Part shown: piece by piece, positions 32,176 through 40,785 of the stretch
Position numbering within the stretch: the stretch's first letter is position 1
How the letters are laid out: the number at the start of each line of letters is the position of its first letter
NCBI RefSeq assembly: GCF_004212635.1
Contig: NZ_PSRT01000053.1
Coordinates: 1-53,935, forward strand
Length of the DNA: 53,935 nt
Direction of reading: 5' to 3'
Origin: Bradyrhizobium genosp. SA-3
GTDB taxonomy: Bacteria > Pseudomonadota > Alphaproteobacteria > Rhizobiales > Xanthobacteraceae
Made by a program: the position numbers and the translations under genes
The notes under the pieces: model-generated
What the model was told of the DNA's origin: nothing
Seen by the model: the letters and a program-made list of their open reading frames with translations, nothing else
Database searches by the model: none

Positions 32176-32315
32176 GGTGGTCCGGAATTCGCGCGGGCCG
32201 CGTGCGGATTCCCGGGTGAGGGCGCGCTTTCGCCGTAAGCGGAATCGCCCCTCGCTCCTGTCTTGCAGGTCAGGGTTGTCGCATATGCCTTTGGGCAGGT
32301 CTTTAGCGCACGCCT

Positions 32316-32449
32316 CGTCCTTCGAGACGACCGCTTCGCGGTCTCCTCAGGATGAGGCTAATCGGCATCTGCGCTTGTTGAAACTGTTGACCGCGCACTC
32401 CGTCCTCATCCTGAGGAGCCCGCCAGAAGCGGGCGTCTCGAAGGATGGG
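32316..32449. repeat. Four-way-junction repeat in the 338-bp gap before nnrR
   Basis: The gap 32176-32513 carries one structured unit. Outer arm CCTTCGAGACG (32319-32329) pairs with CGTCTCGAAGG (32434-32444). Next is hairpin ACCGC-TTC-GCGGT (32330-32342). A 15-bp arm CTCCTCAGGATGAGG (32343-32357) pairs with 32404-32418. Hairpin CCCGC-CAGAA-GCGGG (32419-32433) completes it. The arms abut, as in a cruciform. The other bases in the gap show no gene. Confidence 0.75.
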
Positions 32450-32513
32450 CCGCGGGGAAACTGCACTCAATCGATAGGCCAACTAACTCCGGAAAAACGT
32501 CCTGGCGCAGCTC

Positions 32514-33224
32514 TCACGCCGCGCCGCTATCGGGGCTCCGCTCCGCCAGCACGACGATCCTGTGCGGTTCGCGCAGGATGATGCGCTGGCGGCCGCTCTC
32601 GACGAGACCCTGGCTCTCCCAGCCACTCAGGATACGGCTGACGGTGTGCAGCGTGGTGCCGGTCATCTGCGCGATGTCCTGGCGGCTGATCGGGAAGTCG
32701 ATCTCGATGCCATGGTCGAGCTTCTTGCCGGATTGCTTGGCGAGGCGCAGCAGCACATGCGCGACGCGCTGCTCGACCTGCTGGGTCGACATTTCCAGGA
32801 TGCGGGTGTGGCTCTCCTGGAGGCGCGTGCCGACCGTCTGGAGCGTGTTGGCGGCGAGCGAGGGAAACCGCTCGATCAGCCGGGGCCAGGCCGAGGTCGG
32901 CCAGATCAGCACAACGCTGTCGTCGACCGCCATCGCCGTCGCCGGATAGTGCGCTGCTCCGATCGCCATCGCGAGGCCGAACGTCTCGCCGGGCGCGACA
33001 TAGCGCACCACGATCTGCTCGCCGGTCGGCGTGGTCTTGGCGGCCCGGACGTGGCCGTGCAGCAGCAGGAAAAAAGACTGCGCGTCCGCCCCCTGCTCGA
33101 AGATGGTGCTGTTCTTGGGGTAACGCGCCGAGCGGGCCTCGCGCAGGATTTCCTCGAGGTCCTCCGGCTTGACGCCCCCAAATAGCGGCAAATGCGCAAC
33201 GAGCGATGTGTCGACCTTGGCCAT
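32514..33224 (-). CDS. nnrR: NnrR, CRP/FNR-family nitrogen-oxide regulator
   Basis: A 236-residue regulator. A cyclic-nucleotide-type sensor barrel covers residues 10-125, a dimer helix about 125-155, and a winged HTH 160-215 with SRQDIAQMTGTTLHTVSRIL. It contains no cysteine, so it cannot hold the FNR iron-sulfur cluster; NnrR-type proteins sense NO by another route. His replaces the Glu of the FNR recognition helix (ETISR to HTVSR), in line with dyads ending TTGCG/CGCAA rather than TTGAT/ATCAA. The start at 33224 has a perfect AAGGAG. It is divergent from nnrS, with a FixK/NnrR dyad between them. Confidence 0.88.
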   Translation of the reverse strand: MAKVDTSLVAHLPLFGGVKPEDLEEILREARSARYPKNSTIFEQGADAQSFFLLLHGHVRAAKTTPTGEQIVVRYVAPGETFGLAMAIGAAHYPATAMAVDDSVVLIWPTSAWPRLIERFPSLAANTLQTVGTRLQESHTRILEMSTQQVEQRVAHVLLRLAKQSGKKLDHGIEIDFPISRQDIAQMTGTTLHTVSRILSGWESQGLVESGRQRIILREPHRIVVLAERSPDSGAA

Positions 33225-33276
33225 TCTGTCTCCTTGGCGCTGGGGAGTGTGATGGCACCTGCAATCGTCCAACAGT

Positions 33277-33290
33277 TTGCGATAGCGCAA
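33277..33290. promoter_or_regulatory. FixK/NnrR operator between nnrR and nnrS
   Basis: TTGCGATAGCGCAA, a perfect TTGCG-N4-CGCAA dyad, lies 52 bp from the nnrR start codon and 63 bp from the nnrS start codon. It can serve either or both. FixK2 activation of nnrR is known in B. japonicum as I recall, and autoregulation is equally possible. Confidence 0.83.
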
Positions 33291-33353
33291 AACGGGCCGG
33301 CCGGGCGGCAGTATTTTTCCAGACACCGGTTGGAATTTCCAGGAGTTGACCCC

Positions 33354-34565
33354 ATGGCTGGCGCCCGATCCCGCAACTTTGAGGGCTGGCCGCTGTTTGC
33401 GAACAGCTTTCGGCCCTTTTTCCTGTTCGCCGCGATCCAGGCCGCCTTGTCGATCCTGGTCTGGCTGCCGATGTTCTATGGCGAGCTGTCGGTGACATCA
33501 GCCTTCGCACCGCGCGACTGGCATGTCCACGAGATGCTCTACGGCTTCCTGCCTGCGGTGATCACCGGATTCCTGTTCACGGCGATCCCGAACTGGACCG
33601 GGCGGTTGCCGATCCAGGGTGCCTCGCTGGGGGCGCTGCTGGTGGTCTGGCTCGCCGGGCGCATTGCGGTGACGTTGTCGGCCGACACGGGCTGGGTGTT
33701 CGCGCTTCTCGTCGATGCCGCCTTCCTGGCGCTGGTCGTCGCCGCCGCGGCGCGCGAGATCGTCGCAGGCGGCAACTGGCGCAACCTGCCCGTGGTGGCG
33801 CTCGTGCTGGTGCTGCTTGCCGGCAACATCTCCTTTCATCTCGAAACGCACTTCGAAGGCGCGGCCGATATCGGCATCCGCGTCGGCATCGGCGTGGTCG
33901 TGCTGCTGATCGCGCTGATCGGCGGCCGCATCATCCCGAGCTTCACCCGCAACTGGCTGGTCAAGTTCAATCCCGGCCGCCTGCCGGTGCCGTTCGGACG
34001 CTTCGACGGCGCGGTGATCGGATGCAGCGCGCTCGCGCTCATCTCGTGGATCGTGGCGCCATTGAATGCCGTCACCGGCGTCGCGATGGCACTTGTCGGC
34101 GTGCTGCACCTGGTGCGGCTTGCGCGCTGGGCCGGTGACCGCACGCTCCGCGAACGGCTGCTCTTGATCCTCCACGTCGGCTATTTTTTCGTGCCGCTCG
34201 GATTCCTCCTGCATGCGCTGGCTGCCTTCGGCGCGCTGCCTTCGAGTGCGGGCATTCACGCCTGGATGGCCGGGGCGGCCGGAACCATGACGCTCGCGGT
34301 GATGACGCGCGCGAGCCTCGGCCACACCGGGCAGGCGCTGACGGCTTCGCCGGCGACACAGGGGATTTACCTCGCGATCATCGTCGCGGCGCTGGCGCGG
34401 GTCGCCGCGGTGGTGCTGCCTGCGCACACTGACGCGCTACTGCACATTGCCGCCTGCGGCTGGGTCGTCGCATTCCTCGGATTTGCCATTGCGTTCGGCC
34501 CGCTGCTCGCCGGCAGCCGCCGGCGGGCGCTTGCCATCATGGGCGTGCCGGTCCCGGCACGCTGA
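33354..34565 (+). CDS. nnrS: NnrS, membrane heme-copper protein of NO tolerance
   Basis: A 403-residue protein with about 12 membrane helices. Family marks: FEGWPLFANSFRPFFLFAA near the start, APRDWHVHEMLYGFLPAVITG, FLFTAIPNWTGR, IGGRIIPSFTRNWL and MTRASLGHTGQAL. The conserved His residues (HVHE, LGHTG) are likely heme or metal ligands. NnrS proteins lower the damage from NO-iron complexes. AGGAG precedes ATG 33354. It is divergent from nnrR and under the shared dyad. It ends 2 bp before the convergent AraC gene. Confidence 0.92.
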   Translation: MAGARSRNFEGWPLFANSFRPFFLFAAIQAALSILVWLPMFYGELSVTSAFAPRDWHVHEMLYGFLPAVITGFLFTAIPNWTGRLPIQGASLGALLVVWLAGRIAVTLSADTGWVFALLVDAAFLALVVAAAAREIVAGGNWRNLPVVALVLVLLAGNISFHLETHFEGAADIGIRVGIGVVVLLIALIGGRIIPSFTRNWLVKFNPGRLPVPFGRFDGAVIGCSALALISWIVAPLNAVTGVAMALVGVLHLVRLARWAGDRTLRERLLLILHVGYFFVPLGFLLHALAAFGALPSSAGIHAWMAGAAGTMTLAVMTRASLGHTGQALTASPATQGIYLAIIVAALARVAAVVLPAHTDALLHIAACGWVVAFLGFAIAFGPLLAGSRRRALAIMGVPVPAR

Positions 34566-34567
34566 GC

Positions 34568-35590
34568 TTACGCCGCGGTCTGCGAGGGCACCTCGGTCCG
34601 CACGCCCTTGCGCCATTCGGTGATGGTACAGCCGAAACGGCCGCGGAACCAGCGCGCCATGGCGCTCTGCGCGGAGAAGCCGAGCTGCACGGCGACGTCA
34701 GCCAGCGGCCGGCGCGTGTCGTCGATCAGTTGAATCACGAGATCGGCGCGCTGCGCTTCGAGGATGGCCGAAAAGCTGGTGCCTGACGCGGCAAGGCGGC
34801 GGTGGATGGTACGCCGGGTGCAGGCGAGATGCTCGGCCACACGCTCGACGGTGCAATCGCCGCTGGCGAGCAGGCTGCGCACGACCTCGTCGATCTTTGC
34901 CTCCCAGCTTGCGGGGCGCGTCTCGATCGCCTCGATCCGCTTGCGCAGATAATTCGCGATCAGCGGATGCGCGCTCCGGATCCGGCGCTCCATGTCGTGC
35001 GCCGACAACAGGATCGCATCGTCATCCGCATTGAAGGTGACGCGGCAGCCGAAGAACTCGCGATAACGCTTGCGGTCGTGCGGCGACGGATAGTGCAGGT
35101 GCACCTCCAGTGGCCGCCAATCGCTGCTGAACAGCGACTGGATGATGCGGTGGACGCTGCCGAGCGCCATGTCGATGGCCTGACGCGGCGCGCTCGGCTG
35201 CCGGCCGCGCAGATGCAGCGTGACGGTCACGGTGTGCTTGTCGCGCGCAACATCGAGCCGCATGCCCTCGTGATGGACATGGATGAAGCGTGAGAATGCT
35301 TCGATGGCCTCGCCGACTGTCGCCTGTTCGCGCACGATCAAACCAACCGCGCCGAAATTGGTCAGGCCGCCCCGCTCGGCAAGGCGCAAGCCGAAGTCTT
35401 CGGCGCCGGATGCCTCGGCCGACAATTCGAGCAGGCGGCGCAGGCCGGCGACGGCGATCGGCGTGTCGGGCTTGTCGAGGCAGGCCAGCGGCAGTCGGAC
35501 CTTGCGCATCATCTGCCTGGGGTCGAGTCCGACCGACCGGGCGACCTCCGGATAATAGCTCAAGCCTGCGCTGCGAATGAGGTCGGTCAT
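34568..35590 (-). CDS. AraC-family transcriptional regulator (OruR/ArgR-like type)
   Basis: A 340-residue regulator. Residues 20-205 form the Arabinose_bd-like ligand domain of the OruR/FadD-activator group (LTNFGAVGLIVREQATVGEA). The C-terminal double HTH (about 230-330) has VERVAEHLACTRRTIHRRLA as the first HTH and LADVAVQLGFSAQSAMARWF as the second, followed by the RWFRGRFGCTITEWR signature. No ligand can be named. It is divergent from the atypical response regulator with a 200-bp gap and convergent with nnrS. Confidence 0.87.
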   Translation of the reverse strand: MTDLIRSAGLSYYPEVARSVGLDPRQMMRKVRLPLACLDKPDTPIAVAGLRRLLELSAEASGAEDFGLRLAERGGLTNFGAVGLIVREQATVGEAIEAFSRFIHVHHEGMRLDVARDKHTVTVTLHLRGRQPSAPRQAIDMALGSVHRIIQSLFSSDWRPLEVHLHYPSPHDRKRYREFFGCRVTFNADDDAILLSAHDMERRIRSAHPLIANYLRKRIEAIETRPASWEAKIDEVVRSLLASGDCTVERVAEHLACTRRTIHRRLAASGTSFSAILEAQRADLVIQLIDDTRRPLADVAVQLGFSAQSAMARWFRGRFGCTITEWRKGVRTEVPSQTAA

Positions 35591-35790
35591 GCGACCCGTT
35601 CCGCCATTCCCGAGGGATGTCCCGAAATGTAAAGTTTATGTCCCCATCCGTCAAATCCGGGAACGCGTTGGAACATACATAGGGGAAAACCGAAGCAAAG
35701 CACTGGCGTGAATGCCGTGCTCACGACGGCGCGGTGGCGACTGGGCCCGCTGCCGTCTCGGCCATTTGACCAAGACATTGCTGGATCGGG

Positions 35791-36414
35791 ATGATGCCGG
35801 GAAACATGGTTTCCAAGGGTGAGGTGTTTGTCATTGAAACTGACGCGGTCTCCCGCGAGCAGCTTTCGACCGCGCTTCAACAGAGCGCCTATGACGTGAT
35901 CTGCTTCGCCGATGGCGCCTCGCTGCTATCGGAGGCGAGAGCGCGGATGCCGGCCTGCGTGCTGCTGGAGATGCCGCCGGATCGCTCCGGCCTCGAGGTG
36001 CTCAAGCGGCTGCGCGAGGAAAACTGCATGGCGCCGGTGCTGGTGACCTCGGCGAACGGCAGCATTTCCATGGCGGTCGACGCCATCAAGAGCGGCGCGG
36101 CCGACTTCATCGAAAAGCCGTTCCGCACCCGTGACATCGTCGATCGGATCGATGCTGCGATCGACGAGTTCGCGCAACCCGGCTCGAACCGGCAGCGCTG
36201 GCTGCCCGGCCGCGAACCCCTCACCGCGCGCGAAGGCGCGGTGCTCGAGCATCTCGCCGCGGGCCTCACCAACAAGGAAATCGCCCGGCGCATGCATCTG
36301 AGCGCGCGGACGGTCGAGGGCTACCGCGCCAGCATCCTGAAGAAGGCTGGCGCCCGCAACGTGACCGATCTGCTCCGTCGCATCTTCGGCCAGGGCTCGC
36401 CAATCCAGATCTGA
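35791..36414 (+). CDS. FixJ/NarL-type response regulator with Glu at the phospho-site
   Basis: A 207-residue protein. The N-terminal receiver domain (10-125) is degenerate: the phospho-acceptor Asp is Glu60 (ACVLLEMPPD), and the acidic pair at the end of strand 1 reads E16-T17-D18. The switch Thr/Ser (VLVTSANG, T86) and the conserved Lys109 (EKPF) remain. The LuxR-type HTH (143-197) is normal: LTAREGAVLEHLAAGLTNKE, IARRMHLSARTVEGYRA. It probably works without classical phosphotransfer. No histidine kinase is adjacent. An alternative ATG is at 35806. Confidence 0.85.
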   Translation: MMPGNMVSKGEVFVIETDAVSREQLSTALQQSAYDVICFADGASLLSEARARMPACVLLEMPPDRSGLEVLKRLREENCMAPVLVTSANGSISMAVDAIKSGAADFIEKPFRTRDIVDRIDAAIDEFAQPGSNRQRWLPGREPLTAREGAVLEHLAAGLTNKEIARRMHLSARTVEGYRASILKKAGARNVTDLLRRIFGQGSPIQI

Positions 36415-36582
36415 GGCCTGGCGGGACCATAAGGCGTTCCGCGGCCACGGTGCCGCCGCCGCAGCGCCCCACGGAAACCCCAATCGAACCAGTTCCTTCC
36501 CTGCCGCGTCTCATCACGATGGCGAGGCATCTGATCGCGCGCGTCCGGCTGGCGGCGCGGCGATACCGGCAGGAGGGATTTT

Positions 36583-38259
36583 ATGCGCATCATCGCAAAT
36601 TATTTGGCAACCACGAGCCTGGTCCTGGTGACCTCGGCCGTCGCATTGCCGTCATGGGCAGCCGACGTGGACGCCAAATCCGCGATCGACACGGTCACCG
36701 TCTATCCCGATGGCGCCACCGTGACGCGCGTCATTTCGTTGGATCTCGCCTCGGGTGACTCGACGCTGGTCGCCAAGGATTTTCCGCTCTCGCTCGATCC
36801 GTCCTCCCTCCGCGTCGAAGGCGAGGCGGGCGCCAAGCTGACTATCGGCACGATCGACGCGCGGCCGCCGCGTACGGCGCCGCCCGTGAACCTGCCCGAG
36901 CTCGACAAGCGCATCGAGGCGCTCAGGGATCAGCGGGCAGACCTGCAAGGTGCGATCGACTCGGCCACCGCACGGCGTCAGTTCGCGCAGCACTTCGCTG
37001 AAGCCTCGCCCGCCGGCCTCGGCGACAAGGGCGAAGCGCGCCCGATCACCGAATGGCGCGCGGCCTTTGCCACCGTCGCCGAGGAGATCGCGACCGCCGA
37101 CACTGCGATCCGCGAGGCCACGCGAAAACAGCGCGAGATCGATCGCCAGATCGCACAATTGGAAGCCGAGCGCTCGGCCAAGCCGCCGAGCAAGCTGGAG
37201 GTGCGGATCGACGTCGCCTCGGGAGCCGCGACGAAGGCGACGCTGCGGGTGACCTATGCCGTGCGCAACGCGCGTTGGCTGCCGCTCTACGACGCCCGGC
37301 TCGACACCGGCACCAAGGACCGCAAGCCGCAGCTCGAGCTGGTCCGCCGTGCCGAGATCACGCAATCCACCGGCGAAGACTGGTCCAACGTGACGCTCGG
37401 CGTCTCGACGGTGCGCATCGGCCGCGGCGGCAGCGCCCCGGAGCTGAATTCGCTGGTGGCGCAATATCCGCAGGTGCCGAAGCCGCTGGCGCTCGGCACG
37501 GCCTCTGATCTGGCGCGGCCCGCCCCGGTCGCGCGTCAGATGCAACCCCATCTTTCGAAGATGGCCGAGTCGGTCGAGCCGCGTGAACGCGCCGAAGAAC
37601 AGCAGGCGGTTGCCGAAATCGGCGACTTCCAGGCCACCTTCAGGATCCCCGGCCGCGTCAGTCTCGGTGCCGCCGAGGGCGCCAAGAGCCTCCGTATCGC
37701 TTCGGTGAATGTGCCCGCCGATCTGGCGGTGCGCGCCGCACCGGTGATGGATCCGACCGCCTTCCTCGAAGCCAGCTTCAAGCAGACCGACGATACGGCA
37801 TTGCTGCCGGGCAAGGTCGCGATCTACCGCGACGGCGTTTTCGTCGGCCGCGGCAAGATCACGGCGTCGGCCAAGGACGACATCGTGCGGCTCGGCTTCG
37901 GCGCCGACGACAAGATCAAGATCGAGCGCGCGGTGCTCAAGCGCAACGAAGGTTCGGCGGGCCTGCTGGTCACGACGTCGAAGACCGACGAGCGTTCATT
38001 CAAGACGACTATCCGCAATGGTCACGATTTCCCGATCAAGGTTGCGATCGAGGATCAATTACCGGTCAGCGAGAACGAGGACATCGTGGTCGAGATGCTG
38101 CCCGCGACCACGCCGCCGACCGCGAGCAACATCCGCGACAAGCGCGGCGTGCTGGAATGGACATTCGACGCCAAGCCCGGCGAGATCAGGGACATCAACT
38201 TCGTCTGGCGGATCCGCTGGCCGAAGGACAAGGGCATGGTGATCGTGCCGGCGGGGTAG
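36583..38259 (+). CDS. MuiA-family (DUF4139/DUF4140) secreted protein
   Basis: A 558-residue protein with a signal peptide (LATTSLVLVTSAVALPSWAAD). The N-terminal DUF4140-like strand region has TVTVYPDGATVTRVISLDL, then a long coiled coil (residues 105-200, KRIEALRDQRADLQGAIDSA), then the DUF4139 region with YAVRNARWLPLYDARLD and TGEDWSNVTLGVSTVR. Proteins of this kind are annotated as mucoidy inhibitor A; the biochemical role is unknown, probably envelope-related. GGAGG lies just before the ATG. It stands alone, with a palindromic repeat after it. Confidence 0.85.
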   Translation: MRIIANYLATTSLVLVTSAVALPSWAADVDAKSAIDTVTVYPDGATVTRVISLDLASGDSTLVAKDFPLSLDPSSLRVEGEAGAKLTIGTIDARPPRTAPPVNLPELDKRIEALRDQRADLQGAIDSATARRQFAQHFAEASPAGLGDKGEARPITEWRAAFATVAEEIATADTAIREATRKQREIDRQIAQLEAERSAKPPSKLEVRIDVASGAATKATLRVTYAVRNARWLPLYDARLDTGTKDRKPQLELVRRAEITQSTGEDWSNVTLGVSTVRIGRGGSAPELNSLVAQYPQVPKPLALGTASDLARPAPVARQMQPHLSKMAESVEPRERAEEQQAVAEIGDFQATFRIPGRVSLGAAEGAKSLRIASVNVPADLAVRAAPVMDPTAFLEASFKQTDDTALLPGKVAIYRDGVFVGRGKITASAKDDIVRLGFGADDKIKIERAVLKRNEGSAGLLVTTSKTDERSFKTTIRNGHDFPIKVAIEDQLPVSENEDIVVEMLPATTPPTASNIRDKRGVLEWTFDAKPGEIRDINFVWRIRWPKDKGMVIVPAG

Positions 38260-38287
38260 GGAGTTTACGGTGCAATAAATCCTCCGT

Positions 38288-38427
38288 TGTCATGCCCCGC
38301 CACCGGGTCTCGCCTTCGGCGAGTCCGATGACAGGCTCCGGCGGGGCATCCAGTAAGCCGAGGCCTAACGATTCAATCGCTGCCGCCGCGGCGTACTGGA
38401 TCGCCCGGTCGAGCCGGGCGATAACCC
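38288..38427. repeat. Palindromic repeat, GGCATCCAGTA family, copy 2 (rearranged)
   Basis: About 140 bp. TGTCATGCCCCGCC pairs with GGCGGGGCATCCAGTA on one side, and TACTGGATCGCCCGG, GTCGA, CCGGGCGATAACCCC on the other. GGCATCCAGTA and TACTGGAT also pair across the unit. It shares blocks with 26780-26883 but has an added internal hairpin (CTCGCCTTCGGCGAG). It lies between the convergent MuiA-like and phytase-like genes. Confidence 0.7.
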
Positions 38428-38444
38428 CATTGAGGAGCGAGATC

Positions 38445-39800
38445 TCACTTCGCCTTCAGGAAATCCGCGACCTCGAGCAGCATGAATTCGTCGTCGTCGG
38501 CCTTGTTGGGGTCGCGGCTGGACGAGAACGGCAGATTGTTGTCATTGCCGACGATGATGTGGGTGTCGTCGACGCGATCGACGTTCTCGATGGTGAAGAA
38601 CGGGAAGGTGTAGACGCCGTCATTGAGCGGCTTCCTCGCCTTCTTGTCGGGGTCCCTGATCTTCATCAGATCGACATAGCCGATCTTGCGCACGGGCTTG
38701 CCGACATTGGCGTCGGTGAGCTCGATCTTGTAGATGCGCTTGAACTTGGCGAGGTCAGGAAAGCAGTTCTCGCCGCGGGTGCCCTGCGGGCAGGCCTTGT
38801 CGGCGGTGCCTTCGCCGTTGTCGCGCTCGATGACGAGGCCGGAGGCCTGATCGATCATGTTGAAGTCGCCGATGGCGTTGCCGTTCTGCTCGAACACATA
38901 CTGCCAGTAGCGGCCGGTGAACTTCTCGGCAGCGACGTCGAATTCGAGGATGCGGGAAGCTTCCTTGCCGTCGACCTTCTCCCAATCCTTCTTGTCGGCG
39001 TCCCACAGCGGTCCTTCGAGCAGCCCGTAGAGGAATTTACCGTCCTTCGACGACGCAAAGCCTTCAAACCCCTTGGAGCGGCGGAGGTTGACGTTGGTGT
39101 AGGTCGCGCCCGGCGCGCCCGGCGTTCCCACCGCCCAGTTGTCGGGCGAGCGCACCGGCTTGCCGTCGGCGACCGTCTCGAACACGGCCAGGATCTTGCC
39201 GGATTTATCGGCCTTCATAATGTAGGGACCGAACTCGTCGCCGATCCAGAAGATGTCGCCGATGATCTGGAAACCCTCGGTGTCGAAGTCCGAGCCGGTG
39301 AGGTAACGCTTCTGCGTGTCCTCGTGCACGATGCGGAAGGGCACCTTCTTGTCGGGATCATGCAGGAAGATGGTCTCCAGCCGCTCGATCTTGCCGCTCG
39401 CCCAATCCATCTTGCAGCGGTTCAGATACAGCATCGAATCCGGCGAGTTGGCGCGCGCGCCCATGCCGTTGTCGGTGATCACCCAGAATGTGCCGTCGGG
39501 CATGGTCTTGATGCCGGAATGACCCTGGAGCGGCTGGCCCTTGAACGGCAGCGACACGCCGGTCGCCCGCTCATAGGACTTGCCCATCACGGTGCCGAGC
39601 GCGTCGACGCGCTTGCCCGTGGTGTATTTGCCCGAAGTCTTAAGATCGGCGGGGGCATCGGCCGGCGCGTCGATGAACGACTTGGCCGGCATCACCACGT
39701 GGCCGGCGAGCTTGGCCGGGAATTCAACTTCGCTTTGCGCGAGCGCGGCGCTCGCGGTGAGAATGATCGTTGCGACGGTGCTGAGAAAAGTCGCGCGCAT
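38445..39800 (-). CDS. Secreted esterase-like/phytase-like protein
   Basis: A 451-residue exported protein. The signal peptide is MRATFLSTVATIILTASAAL, with cleavage after ALA. The mature part has the beta-propeller-like pattern of the esterase-like activity of phytase family: LQGHSGIKTMPDGTFWVITD, FDTEGFQIIGDIFWIGDEFG, SKGFEGFASSKDGKFLYGLL, and a closing TIENVDRVDDTHIIVGNDNN. It probably hydrolyses phosphoesters in the periplasm or outside the cell; the substrate is unproven. AGGAG precedes ATG 39800. It is the last gene after the second ABC operon (85-bp gap), on the same strand. Confidence 0.82.
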   Translation of the reverse strand: MRATFLSTVATIILTASAALAQSEVEFPAKLAGHVVMPAKSFIDAPADAPADLKTSGKYTTGKRVDALGTVMGKSYERATGVSLPFKGQPLQGHSGIKTMPDGTFWVITDNGMGARANSPDSMLYLNRCKMDWASGKIERLETIFLHDPDKKVPFRIVHEDTQKRYLTGSDFDTEGFQIIGDIFWIGDEFGPYIMKADKSGKILAVFETVADGKPVRSPDNWAVGTPGAPGATYTNVNLRRSKGFEGFASSKDGKFLYGLLEGPLWDADKKDWEKVDGKEASRILEFDVAAEKFTGRYWQYVFEQNGNAIGDFNMIDQASGLVIERDNGEGTADKACPQGTRGENCFPDLAKFKRIYKIELTDANVGKPVRKIGYVDLMKIRDPDKKARKPLNDGVYTFPFFTIENVDRVDDTHIIVGNDNNLPFSSSRDPNKADDDEFMLLEVADFLKAK

Positions 39801-39885
39801 GTGCGTCTCCTGTTGGCGGACGCACGCCTTATGCGGACTGCACGTTGCAGTTTTGTGAAGCCGGGCCAAAGGCCGCAGCGGCCGT

Positions 39886-40785
39886 CTACTCCTTGACCGC
39901 GCCCGTCAGCGACGACACGTAATAATCCACGAACAGCGAGTAGAAGATCGCAACCGGCAACGAGCCGAGCAGCGAGCCCGCCATCAGCGCGCCCCACTGA
40001 TAGACGTCGCCGGTGACGAGCTCGGTCAGGATCGCGACCGGCACGGTCTTGTTGGCGCCGCTCTGGATGAAGGCGAGCGCATAGATGAACTCGTTCCAGG
40101 ACAGCGTGAAGGAGAAGATGCCGGCCGAGATCAGGCCGGGCACGGCGAGCGGCAGCGTGATCCGCCGCAGGATCTGGAGCCGTGTGGCGCCGTCGACCAG
40201 CGCGCACTCCTCGAGCTCGTACGGAATCGACTTGAAATAGCCGATCAGGAGCCAGGTGCAGAACGGCACCAGGAAGGTCGGATAGACCAGGATCAGCGCC
40301 AACGGTGAGTCGAACAGGCCGAACTGCACGACGACGGTGGCGAGCGGAATGAACAGGATCGACGGCGGCACCAGATACGCCAGATAGATGCCGAGGCCGA
40401 CATAAGGGCTGCCGCGGAAGCGCAGGCGTTCGATGGCATAGGCGGCGAGCGTGCTCGCGATCAGCGACAGCGTGGTCGACCCGATTGCCACCAACATCGT
40501 CGTCCACAGCCAATGCGGATAGGCGGTGTTGAACAAGAGGTGCTTGATGTGCGCCAGCGTCGGCGAGGAGATCCAGAACGGATTGTGCTCCTTGTAGTTC
40601 ATCAGCTCCGCGTTCGGTTTGAACGAGGTGATCGCCATCCAGTAGAACGGGAACAGCAGGATGAGTACAAAGCAGCCGAGCGGCAGATAGATCATCATCA
40701 GCCGCCGCAGCCCGGAATCCCAGGCCATCGTGTCGGGCGCTGCCTTCGCGTCGGCGACAGCCGGTTGGGCGACGGTATCAGTCAT
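39886..40785 (-). CDS. Carbohydrate ABC transporter permease (MalG type), second system
   Basis: A 299-residue permease with six membrane helices. The first is LGCFVLILLFPFYWMAITSF. The EAA loop is LEECALVDGATRLQILRRIT followed by LPLAVPG, and FSFTLSWNEFIYALAFI is the CUT1 marker before the last helices. An 8-bp overlap with the upstream permease gene (40778-40785) couples their translation, and GGGAGAG precedes the start. It pairs with the MalF-type protein. No ATPase gene is nearby. Confidence 0.9.
   Translation of the reverse strand: MTDTVAQPAVADAKAAPDTMAWDSGLRRLMMIYLPLGCFVLILLFPFYWMAITSFKPNAELMNYKEHNPFWISSPTLAHIKHLLFNTAYPHWLWTTMLVAIGSTTLSLIASTLAAYAIERLRFRGSPYVGLGIYLAYLVPPSILFIPLATVVVQFGLFDSPLALILVYPTFLVPFCTWLLIGYFKSIPYELEECALVDGATRLQILRRITLPLAVPGLISAGIFSFTLSWNEFIYALAFIQSGANKTVPVAILTELVTGDVYQWGALMAGSLLGSLPVAIFYSLFVDYYVSSLTGAVKE

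Noticed and set aside
31741..32449. Clustered short hairpins that could suggest a CRISPR array
   Set aside because: The units are palindromic, unequal in size and unrelated in sequence; there is no regular repeat-spacer pattern and no cas genes.
38157..39896. 579-codon plus-strand frame
   Set aside because: Opposes the phytase-like gene and runs through an intergenic repeat.
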